Assembly: GCA_036245805.1 (NCBI GenBank)
Contig: BTRK01000004.1
Coordinates: 47,060,690-47,124,689, forward strand
Direction of reading: 5' to 3'
DNA length: 64,000 bases
Source: Pristionchus mayeri
Lineage: Eukaryota; Nematoda; Chromadorea; Rhabditida; Neodiplogasteridae
Shown: positions 55,216 through 64,000 of the stretch, one piece after another
Layout: the number at the start of each line of letters is the position of its first letter
How positions within the stretch are numbered: the stretch's first letter is position 1
Position numbers and translations under genes: made by a program
Notes under the pieces: model-generated
The model's input: only the letters and a program-made list of their open reading frames with translations
Database searches by the model: none
What the model was told of the DNA's origin: nothing

Positions 55216-57609
55216 AAATTTAGCTCTCAAACTGTATGTACACACATTGCTACTGCACCAATAATGAGACTTGAGCCAGACGTTCTTTTAAAAATATTGA
55301 ACTCGATCCTTTTCCCAATATGACACTATCGCGCACAAAAATACGATCTGACTCTTTTCATTTTTAGAATACAATATCGCCAGCAAGTATTGGACAGCTT
55401 TTTCGTTTAGTCATAGTTTCCGAGCCACTCCATGTATTAAGCTAAAAAATTTAAGTAGGAATAGCAAATCTAATGGGGAATAATCTGTTGGTATTGAGAA
55501 CTTTTTCATTCTTGCGTAGCGATGACGCAATCATACACCACTTTTTCGAAAAATTCTATTTCTTAGAAGAAAAATTCCTACAGCTCAAATTTCTTGGGTA
55601 TTGAGACATGTCGTAGGACTACCCAGAAAACAATTTTCAAGTTGCTGCGAAACCGCACCTCGTCGCTGCAGCTGATGTAAATTTGAGACGAAAAACTTAT
55701 AACTCCGCTTCTAGAGAACTTCGCTTCTCGTGCAAAGCAGATCCTAGATGATCCTGAAGGTTTGGTATTGATCGGTTTTCGTTTGCCTTCAGGGCACGAA
55801 AAAGTCACTTTTTCAAATGGCCGAACTTTAGACGCTTACCATTTCAAGGGTTCATTAGCTTAAAATGTGGACCCTGGACAGGAAGTTGCAAAAACCATCA
55901 AATAATGGATTCAAAACTTTTGGTGGTTCTATATTTGAGAAACACAACTGCATAAATCAGAAACATCGCAATTGGAGAGCAATCGTATCGAGCCAATTGT
56001 GAACACGACAGTATCCGCTACTCGCAGCTATCGCAACTACTCCGACAGAGAGATTCGGTAAACACATTAATGAAGTTAGAATATTTATTCATGTGATGAC
56101 AATCCCTTTCAAACCAAGCTGACAACATATTACCGGGTGTCGCAAAAGTATTGATCAACTTTTCAATTTGATCCCACTTCAAGCACACAGGTCCATTCAG
56201 CCCCATCTTTTAACAATTGGCAACTAAGTTACTAATCAAATGTTAGTTTAAACGTCACAGATTTATTCCCAATAGTTCATGAGTTTTAGCTCTTGAAAAC
56301 TTTATTGTGTGAGTTTGGCTAGTTTTTCACATGAAATGTGCCTTTATTATTCTCAGTCACATTCATACAAGAATAAGGATGTAATAGTCATCCGATTTAT
56401 GCTAGATAGAGCAAATATTAGTGTTCATAAATATGCTATTAATTTGATTCAGATGCTCGTATTTACGTCCATAATGAATTTTGAATGATTTTCGTAGGAA
56501 CGGCCCCCAATGTACGGTTTTAGATTCAATGATATGTAACTGCCTAACTAATAATTATCGCGATGCATGCAAGTAGAGTCGTGATACACTAACATTAAGG
56601 TTTGTAAATATATGATTTCTGCCCAGCTGTATACTCATCGTGGATCAGAATAATTGCCAAAATGATTCTAACTGCCGCTATGGGTGACTTTTTCCGCGTA
56701 TTTGGACTGCGTCTTTGGACTATTAAATCACCGTTTTCATTCATTTTTATTATTATAAAATTCATACTAAGACACTGTTAATAGCCATACAAATTTCCAG
56801 CCAGTTCTCGCCATTTTGAGCAAAAATCCAAAAATGCGAATTTTATCCCGCCAAAAGTACACCTTGTCAAATTGCTATTTCTCTGGCTCTAGAATCCACG
56901 GATCCATTTCGACAAAAGTACCTTAATGTAGAATGGTTACTCTCCATTAAAAGGTTGATTAAAAAGAGATTGCTTTACTGGTATTCTTTTACGACGAAGG
57001 TTTCGCGCAAATCAGTAGCGGGTCAAGGTGACTCACAACCGACATAAATTTGACTACGCATCAGCATTTAAAATCAATAGATTTGAACGCAAGGCAAGTA
57101 TTATGCAGGTATGGCATAGAGAAGTAGGCGTGCTTGAGCAGAGATACTGACTCTAAAATGCTAGGGAGATATTCGAGGTAACATGTGGGTCAATACTTTT
57201 GAGACACCCTGTAAACGAAGACTATCATAAATTTTAAAATATATATGCTGACAATAAGTTGAGATATGCGCGTTATGCGATTCGACAAATGCTCAGGAAA
57301 CTAGATTCACTAAAGGTACACATGGGCATGTATACGTTGACATGTAAAATAGGTCAAAGAGGACGAAGTTGGATGGGGCAGAAGGACGCATGATGAGAAC
57401 ACATATCAGGGTGTACATTTCTAATTTTTAAAACATAATTTTTATTTCTTTTTTCCGAGTAAGTGTTTCAGCACTTTGTCTGGTTACCAGGTGAAAGGAT
57501 TATGAATGACACGAAATATATATTATATTACTGAATACAACCGCTTTATCGGTTTAGTTTTCACTTTCGACATCTTCAGTTTTAATTTCTTCGTTTCACA
57601 CTCCTTGGA
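55216..57609. other. AT-rich intergenic region, no gene supported
   Basis: Several short open frames (for instance 55,578-55,808 and 56,018-56,206 on the minus strand) have no recognisable motif, signal peptide or exon pattern. No palindromes or tandem arrays stand out. Confidence 0.45.
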
Positions 57610-58519
57610 CTACCAGACTTGTTTGCTCGGCTGTTGATTGGCTGTCTGATTCATTACCGGAACCTGAAAATAATATTTTATTTTCTTCATTTTTTCGAAT
57701 AATTTGGAAAAATAGTGAAATCACTCACGAGCACATACTTGATCTTTCCATTCTTGTCCTTCTCTGCCTTGGCCATCATGGTGGGCTGGTTGGGGCCGGT
57801 CGGATTTGCTTGCGGAGCCAGTGCGGCTCTGGATTGTATTAGTACTATATAATTAGTATTTTATATTAATGTTGTCGTTATTGTTGAATCAATAATTAGA
57901 GTTCCCCATTTTTTTGGTTTCTTGCATGCTGAATATCCAAACCCTCTTCAGAAATTTAGCATGCTTGAAACCTAACCGAAAATCCAACGTCAATTTAAAT
58001 AATACAAACGGCGGGATGTCGTTGTTGTTGCCCTGACGGAACTGCTGCTGTTGCGCGACCATCGCGGCTCTGAAATAACCACTCGATAGCCACTCGAGAC
58101 AATATCCGGCTTAAATGAAAGAAAAACTAATCAATTTTAAACAAAGAGTGAAATAGAGCGACTGTGAGCTTAAACACATTTCCTAAGGTGAAAAAAATCA
58201 GCGGTCTGGAGAAAAAAATATCAGAATCACCTCGGTATGTCGTTCCCACCCTGCTGCTCTTGAAGCCGCTGTTCTTGTCGTTTTGATTGCCAATTATAGA
58301 CCAACTGGTTCCCTTTCTTGATGCACAAGACTAAGAATCCCATGAAGAGCAACAATAGTGCCATAATGCACACGACAAAGATGATTCTCTCCTGAATAAT
58401 ACGAATTTATTTGTACTTAATTCAAAACAGCGATCTACTTATTGTAGCTTCCTTACAGTGAAAACCCATTGTATATTCTAAAGTTTATCAATAAAATGTG
58501 AACTCACATGATCTTGCAT
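57610..58519 (-). pseudogene. Gln-repeat single-helix membrane protein, paralogue A (frame-broken)
   Basis: Exons (minus): 58,519-58,508 (MQDH), 58,392-58,231 (membrane helix VVCIMALLLLFMGFLVLCIK, then basic and Gln-rich, ending GGNDIP), 58,069-58,010 (60-nt cassette, AAMVAQQQQFRQGNNNDIP), 57,828-57,729 (ALAPQANPTGPNQPTMMAKA, then EKDKNGKIKYVL) and 57,663-57,610 (VPVMNQTANQQPSKQVW, stop). The exon order and phases match the intact paralogue B next to it. One extra base near the start of exon 2 (ATCATCC before TTTGTC) puts the helix out of frame with the ATG, so this copy is probably broken unless it is an assembly indel. Predicted topology: short outside N-terminus, one helix, Gln/Asn-rich cytoplasmic tail. 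Function unknown. Confidence 0.7.
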
Positions 58520-58702
58520 TGCGTAGTGGTGACCACTCGTTGAGAGGGAAATGAGAGGGAATGAATGGGGGGAGAGTGAAGGAAAAACGATTAATTAAAT
58601 TACAATTTCGAATAGGCACGTATCGTTCAATTTTATAAAAAAAGAAAGAATATTTCCAATGATTATAAAGATAGATTTGCATCCCACGCGGAGATTTTCA
58701 AC

Positions 58703-59277
58703 GGTGAAGGCACGTTTTGGAACCTCAATTTTGGAACTTTTGGAGAAGCCCATTTTGGAACCCTCCTTCAGAACAAGGTACCATTTTGGAACCCTTTTTT
58801 TGAAAATGAAGTACCGTTTTGGAACTCACCTGTCTTTCAAGAGGTACCATTTTGTAACCCACCTGCGATCGATCAGGTTCCATTTTGGAGCCTTCCAGGG
58901 GTTAATCAGGTACCATTTTGGAACCTTCCCGGGTTCGATGAGGTACCATTTTGGAACCTTGTTGGAATAGATAAGGTGCCATTTTGGAACCCTCCTGGAA
59001 TCGATCAAGTGCCATTTTAGAACCTTGTTGTATTACATATATTCTGTCCACGGAAGGCTCCAAAGTGGTGCCTGATTGATCCCAGGAAGGTTCCAAAATG
59101 GTACCTGAGTGCATACGGGAAGGTTCCAAAATGGTACCTCTTGAAATACAGGCGAGTTCCAAAACGGTACTTCACTTTCAAAAAAGGGTTCCAAAATGGT
59201 ACCTCGCTCTGAAGGAGGGTTCCAAAATGGGCTTCTCCAAAAGTTTCAAAATGGAGGTTCCAAAACGTGCCTTCACC
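58703..59277. mobile_element. 575-bp foldback made of GGTACCATTTTGGAACC units
   Basis: The ends GGTGAAGGCACGTTTTGGAA and their inverse are flanked by an 8-bp target duplication, TTTTCAAC (58,695-58,702 and 59,278-59,285). The arms mirror each other for about 160 bp. The interior repeats a motif of about 36 bp around GGTACCATTTTGGAACC in both orientations. The regular spacing makes open frames appear on both strands; these are by-products. It splits the upstream region of paralogue A. An 8-bp duplication fits a hAT-type mobiliser. Confidence 0.88.
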
Positions 59278-59398
59278 TTTTCAACGTAAATCGATTTAAT
59301 CATTTCTATGGAACGCGATGAAAGGTTTAAAACTGAAGTATGCTAAGTAGTAAAAGAAGTATCATTGGAAGTATGCCTCAACACATCCTGAAATTAAG

Positions 59399-61221
59399 CT
59401 AATGATATGAATCTACATCTACCGAATCATATTTTGAATATAACCGTTTTATCGGATTAGTTTTCACTTTCGATATCTTCAGTGTTAATTCTACTCTTCG
59501 TTTCACATTACTGGCTGGACTTCTTGTCGAGTTTGTTCGGCTTAGATTAGCTGACTGATTAATCACAGGAACCTGAAAGTAATATTTTATTTTATTTTCG
59601 AATAATTTTGAAAAAATAGTAAATTCTCTCACCATCGAGTTCTTGATCTTTTCATTCTCGTCCTTCTGTGCCTTGGCCATAATGGTGGGCTGGTTGGGAC
59701 CAGTCGGATTCGGAGGGACGGCGTTGTTGGCGCAATGACAGAACTGCTGCTGTTGCGCGGCAATCGCGGCTCTGAAATATGATATGCTTTAGGGATGCGG
59801 CCGCGACCGTGGTGTGTCGATTGGTTCAAATCATATTCAGGGCCGGAGGCATTGCGGCTCTGAATTTTGGTTAGCATGATTCATTGTGGGGCTTTAACAA
59901 GATTTCAACAATATGCTGGTATTTTTTTATTGTATTGAATTGTAACAATACTAATGGTGGATTCCTGGTACACGCTCGAAACCCCAATATTTTGACAAAT
60001 TAGAATTATTAGTATTGTTGTCGTTGTTTTTAAGGAACAATACAAACGGCGGGATGTCGTTGTTGTTGCCCCGACGGAACTGCTGCTGTTGCGCGGCAAT
60101 CGCGGCTCTGAATAGTGAGCATACAATAACAATCTTATCGGTGCCAAAAAATGTCACTATTTTTGGTATGTGCCCATGAGAAGATTCATAATTGCAGAAT
60201 TATTCAATAAATTTATTATTGGTATATTTAAAATAAATATTATTATTCTAAGGAAACAATACAAACGGCGGGATGTCGTTGTTGTTGCCCTGACGGAACT
60301 GCTGCTGTTGCGCGGCAATCGCGGCTCTAAAATATTAGTTATTTTGGACCTCTTAACGGTGGCAAAAAACTCATTATTTTGGGCATTTGTCCATCATACT
60401 ATTTTGTTCATAATTCCAAAATAATATGATAAATGCATTAGTACAATAATACTGTAAGGTTATGCAAACAAACGGCGGGATGTCGTTGTTGTTGCCCTGA
60501 TGAAACTGCTGCTGTTGTGCGGTCATCGCGACTCTGAAATATGACAGACAATCAGGCCAAAAAAAGTTGCAAAATTTTAGATTTGTTATGCGCTATGCAA
60601 TTTCAAATTCGCGTGATAGAGAAAGAAAAAAATAAAAAGCACATGGCTAAGCGTAACAGTGAGCCTTGTAGCAGTGGTCGCCCATCAGAAGGTTAATTGA
60701 AAAAAGGCACTTCTTTACTTCGCGGGATCATAATAATTGAGAATGATGGAACTATTACATTGAAAATTCTTACATAATTACACTAAACATAGTCGTTCCA
60801 TTCATCATTTTCGATTATTATGGACTCGTAACGTGAAATAAAGAAGTGCTAAAGAAATAGCCAGAATCACCTCGGGATGTCGTTGGCACACTGCTGTTCT
60901 TCTACTCGCCTTGCTTTCCTCCGATAGTACCACTTGTTAAATTGGGTACCGCAAATGTATATGCCTACGAGGAAGAGCCCAAAAATGATGAGGCTGCCCA
61001 CTATAGAGAGGATTTGGACCTGCAATCCGAAGATATTTTTAATAATTCCGTTCTATTTTGTTCTTTTTTTCGAAACAATGATCAAATTATAGTTTCCAGA
61101 ATTTGTGGTGAATAGCAGTATCATGTTCTACAATTCATCAAATTAAATCATCATTTACAATAAAATAAAATAAAACTTAATGATGATAAATGAGATGGAA
61201 ACTCACAGTGTCTTTATCCAT
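59399..61221 (-). CDS. Gln-repeat single-helix membrane protein, paralogue B
   Basis: Seven exons join exactly in frame to 218 residues: 61,221-61,207 (MDKDT), 61,019-60,871 (helix ILSIVGSLIIFGLFLVGIYI, then basic KWYYRRKARR), three 60-nt cassettes at 60,533-60,474, 60,326-60,267 and 60,107-60,048, then 59,771-59,633 (a fourth, altered cassette AAIAAQQQQFCHCANNAVPP fused to NPTGPNQPTIMAKAQKDENE) and 59,572-59,399 (basic Ser/Thr-rich tail). Each cassette encodes AAIAAQQQQFRQGNNNDIPP or a close variant, begins and ends in the same phase, and can therefore be gained, lost or skipped without breaking the frame. Paralogue A has only one free cassette. The architecture is a type I-like or tail-exposed one-helix membrane protein; no known family recognised. 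Confidence 0.82.
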
Positions 61222-62129
61222 TGCGGAGTGGGGACCACTCGGTGAGAGGGAAAGGAGCAGAAATGAATGGAGTGAGAGTGAAAGAAAATAGTAATTAAAT
61301 TTAAATTTCGAATAGTCACGTATCGTTCGATTATTTAAAATATACAAATCAGAACAATTCCAACGATTTTAACGAGGGATTTGCACTAGGGTTGGAAAAA
61401 TGAATCTTTCATTGAATCTCGAATCTTTCCTAATTGAATCTCCCGATCGAAAGATTCAATTGAATCGATTCGTTTGAATCGAGATTCAATTGAATCTTTG
61501 CTCTAGAATCTCTCTTAAAAATGTGATTTTCGCTCAATAAAAAAGTATTTTGCCAAGCTCTCTGCTGAAGTAAGCTCCTCAAATGTATTTTAATGTTTCT
61601 AATATTTTTAATATTAATAATGATGGTGTTGAACAAAAATAGTGTTATGTTTCAGCAGTCAATAAAACTTCGAATTGATATTTTTGATAAATTGGATCTT
61701 GAATTTAGAAATTCAACAATGTTTCAACAAAAAGATATGTGGAAATTGTATTTATTGATTTTCCTTTTTGAAATGCTGTTGACAGCGTTTCGTATCTAAT
61801 TGTAGGAGGAGTCTCAGCAACCGCGCGTAGTGAGTGGTGAGAGAAACGAGAGCGTTACTCTCTCACCTAGTGCGCTCTCTCGATTGTTCTCTGAGCTTTT
61901 TCCCCTGGTGTCCATGGCTGGCGCACATTCACGGGTGTGTTTGTTCAAAATGAGAATTGTAGTTCAACTTTCATATAGGTTGTCTCCTTGATGATTTGAA
62001 TACACCAGAAGTGCACGAACGATCTAAATCACGCGATGTTTGTTCTGTATATAATAAGGTGTAAACAAAAAAAACATAACAGGACGAGATCACACTTTAC
62101 AAGTCCCTACCCTACTCGAAAGATCCAGA

Positions 62130-62676
62130 GAAAATTCGCCGAATGGCCACTTGAAATTCTGGAAAAGACATGAAAAGGAACTCCCTTCCCTGTCTTCTAT
62201 CGCAAGAAAAGTTATGTATATCCCGGCTACATCTGTTATTTCTGATCGAATCTTCTCACGAGCTATAGCGATGAGCCGCAATATAATAGGAAACAAACTC
62301 AGTGTCGAATTGTGGGAGCTTAGCTTGATCTACCACATGAATGCCCTTTCAGAAAAAAAGGTATCGGTAATGCTAAATTTTGACAATAAATCGTTAAATA
62401 CATAATTACAGAGAATCGAGAGTAAAACCAGTCAAAGTTAAACTTCTCAAAATTCAACCGGAAAGTGATAATGAAGATGGGGACACTGATGAAGATGAGG
62501 AAGAAGAATTGGAAGAAATTGAACGAGAGATGAAGAAGATGTGGGCAGATAAGGAACTAGAAGAGAACCTTAGAATTGCTGACAAGACCACCACAACAAC
62601 AGCCAAATCTCATTCGAAGAGAAAGGTCAACATTGGATCCGAGGCACTGGATTCTAAGAAGAAAAAACTGAAATAA
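62130..62676 (+). pseudogene. hAT transposase C-terminal end with acidic tail
   Basis: The hAT dimerisation domain is visible: FWKRHEKELPSLSSIARKVM, YIPATSVISDRIFSRAIAMS (the IPATS..S-R-FS motif is diagnostic) and NKLSVELWELSLIYHMNAL. A 51-nt intron (62,361-62,411) has canonical ends; the next exon, to 62,676, encodes an acidic stretch (ESDNEDGDTDEDEEEELEEI) and ends in a basic KKKKLK, possibly a nuclear localisation signal. Joining the exons needs a one-base shift next to an A-run, so the copy is degenerate. The catalytic core upstream is missing. Confidence 0.82.
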
Positions 62677-62772
62677 GTGTTGGTCGTCAGTATTGACCAG
62701 ACTATGATCTCGATAAAATTCGATTGAACGTAATTCAAATATGTTTCACTTGGGGAAAAGCAAATTAATAAA

Positions 62773-62851
62773 GCGAGAGGCAATAACAGAGAGAGATTCA
62801 ATTGAATCTTTGAAAGATTCAATTGAATCTCTCTCTGTTATTGCCTCTCGC
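62773..62851. repeat. Perfect palindrome inside the hAT remnant
   Basis: GCGAGAGGCAATAACAGAGA (then GAGATTCAATTGAATC) is followed after a short centre by its exact complement ending TCTCTGTTATTGCCTCTCGC: about 79 bp with almost no loop. Such extruding palindromes are rare in stable DNA. It may be an inverted duplication created at an internal deletion breakpoint. Confidence 0.88.
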
Positions 62852-63021
62852 ACAAAGATTCATTTCACTCTATGTTTCACGGGAAAAATCGGTCGGCAAA
62901 GATTCATTTGGCCAATCCTAATTTGCACCCCAAGCGGAAACTTTCAATGTGATTCGATTGAATTGAAAATTCTTAAACTGAATTTTAAAAATAATAATTA
63001 TAATATTTATTAATCAGGTTG

Positions 63022-64000
63022 ATGTACGGCGCCTTTCTGCTCGCCACCATCGTATCCAACATCATTTTCGCGCTGATTCCGACGAGAGCTGTTAAGGTAT
63101 TCGTTCGTTTTTATTAGTAACTTTTCTGATATTTCTTTAAAAAAAGAAAGCCCGGGAGGTAAGCTGAGGACGTTTTTGAACGCAACATAGTGGTTTCGAA
63201 AGACGTTCAAATTCGAATATCCGAAAATAATACATAATCACCCAAAGAGGAAGCCCTTCTCATGATTCCATTGCAACACTCGAAGGCAGCAAGAACAGGA
63301 TTGGATTCGTGGAACATATAGTTCTTCATTGCCACAAAAATTCAGAAAAATGCTAAATTGTCGCCAAAATATAAAATTGAGTTCAATTTATCGGTATTTT
63401 CAGTCAGGTTCTTGATTTGTATCGCGTCTTTGTCAAATCGATATTTTGATATTTAATGCACCCGGAACTCAAAAAATGAAATGTCAAACGGGAAGCTTGA
63501 GAGTACATGTGTATAGTTTAGAGATAACCTTCTCCACAATGGGCGAGAAGTACATGATCCAGCTGGTTCCGCTCTACGTCTACATTGGACTGACTGCATG
63601 CAAGTGCATCAGTTCGTTCATATACTAGGTGATGAAAATCGAAGATTGCCATTTTTTGTTACTCTATTTTGTATTGCAGCTAGCGAGCTTTTCTCTACAT
63701 CGTATGTTTCATATTGAAAATATTGAGTTTCAGCCTAGGGACAAAACGTAAAAAAACTGAAATGTCGATCATGTTCGCACTTTCGTTTGATAACCTTTTT
63801 ATAGGAAAGTAATTGATTCAATATTTAGACGCCAGCTACATTTGATGTGAAAAGCTGAGAACTTGAGTCTCTCAGGGTTTGTGAATTCGAGTTATCTCAG
63901 GTCTCAGGTGCTCGGTGTTCCCTACGACGATACTGTTTACGAAGAAACTGTCCGCCAATGTCTACCTGCCTGCTTACTACTCGATTGTTTTCGGGTTGAG
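63022..64000 (+). CDS. UNC-93-like multi-pass transporter, partial
   Basis: Three exon-like stretches suggest a membrane protein running off the window: one from about 63,021 after an ATCAG acceptor (MYGAFLLATIVSNIIFALIP, then TRAVK and a GT donor); one near 63,535-63,605 (GEKYMIQLVPLYVYIGLT); and one from about 63,910 (VFPTTILFTKKLSANVYLPA, then YYSIVFGL) to the end. The helix-rich pattern with FPTT..FTK.LS....LPAYY resembles the UNC-93/MFS family of potassium-channel regulatory proteins. Exon borders between these are not firmly resolved, and the first exons may lie inside or before the hAT insertion. Could also be another MFS member. Confidence 0.5.

Larger units (their letters stand above)
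61387..62920 (+). mobile_element. hAT-type DNA transposon remnant with 8-bp target duplication
   Basis: The left end TAGGGTTGGAAAAATGAATC and the right end AAAGATTCATTTGGCCAATC(CTA) are imperfect inverted repeats, flanked by ATTTGCAC at 61,379-61,386 and 62,921-62,928. The 8-bp duplication and the TAGGGTTGG end are typical of hAT elements. The subterminal regions are dense in GATTCAATTGAATC palindromes, probably transposase-binding sites. Only the 3' end of a transposase gene remains, so this is an internally deleted derivative. It lies upstream of paralogue B and split that gene's ancestral upstream flank. Confidence 0.9.

Noticed and set aside
58659..59162. Open frames on both strands with repeating FGT/PKWYL text
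   Set aside because: They are by-products of the GGTACCATTTTGGAACC repeats of the foldback element.

Overview
The window reads as nuclear DNA of a rhabditid nematode, probably Caenorhabditis-like; the species cannot be named from the sequence. Evidence: short introns with strong TTTTCAG-type acceptors, small secreted proteins with an ET-module-like cysteine pattern, RTE-clade retrotransposons, mariner-type ends that start TTAGGTTG, a tRNA-His with internal A and B boxes, and UNC-93-like transporter exons. There is no sign of operonic bacterial coding.

Layout. 1-12,040: two short foldback repeats, then a 174-bp satellite (about 47 copies) split by a nearly complete but broken RTE-type retrotransposon (5,877-8,802). 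12,040-17,100: a decayed LINE remnant inside an inverted repeat, then a four-exon secreted or GPI-anchored cysteine-rich gene (minus strand) whose introns hold a 1-kb foldback element, a mariner-type element and a palindrome. 17,300-32,417: palindromes leading into about 119 copies of a 125-bp satellite with higher-order structure; the first unit is inverted, so the array seems to grow out of one arm of a palindromic element. 32,470-34,000: mariner-type ends and a 1.26-kb mariner-length element.

34,471-42,617 is the most striking region. It is an 8.1-kb unit with almost identical 2.25-kb inverted arms bordered by TA. Each arm carries a full intron-containing but frameshifted COX6A gene (cytochrome c oxidase subunit VIa). 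The core between the arms holds a broken Tc1/mariner/IS630-type transposase (minus) and a second, divergently transcribed multi-exon gene for an acidic coiled-coil protein (plus).

43,064-64,000 is the gene-bearing part: a second 1-kb foldback of the same family as the first; a 13-exon secreted protein with CCP/sushi-like modules (minus); a four-helix membrane protein gene with two PPSY motifs (minus, with reading-frame breaks); tRNA-His(GTG); a 120-aa secreted protein (minus); a 5'-truncated LINE with a 9-bp target duplication; diverged duplicated segments; and two tandem paralogues (minus) encoding a one-helix membrane protein with Gln-rich 20-residue repeats. In these paralogues each repeat is one 60-nt phase-symmetric exon. 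The upstream flank of each paralogue was hit separately by an element with 8-bp target duplications (one a hAT remnant). The window ends in exons of a probable UNC-93-like transporter (plus).

Several otherwise convincing genes carry single indels (COX6A in both copies, the transposase, its companion gene, the PPSY gene, one paralogue), while four others splice cleanly in frame. This fits real decay in most cases, but uncorrected assembly indels cannot be excluded.
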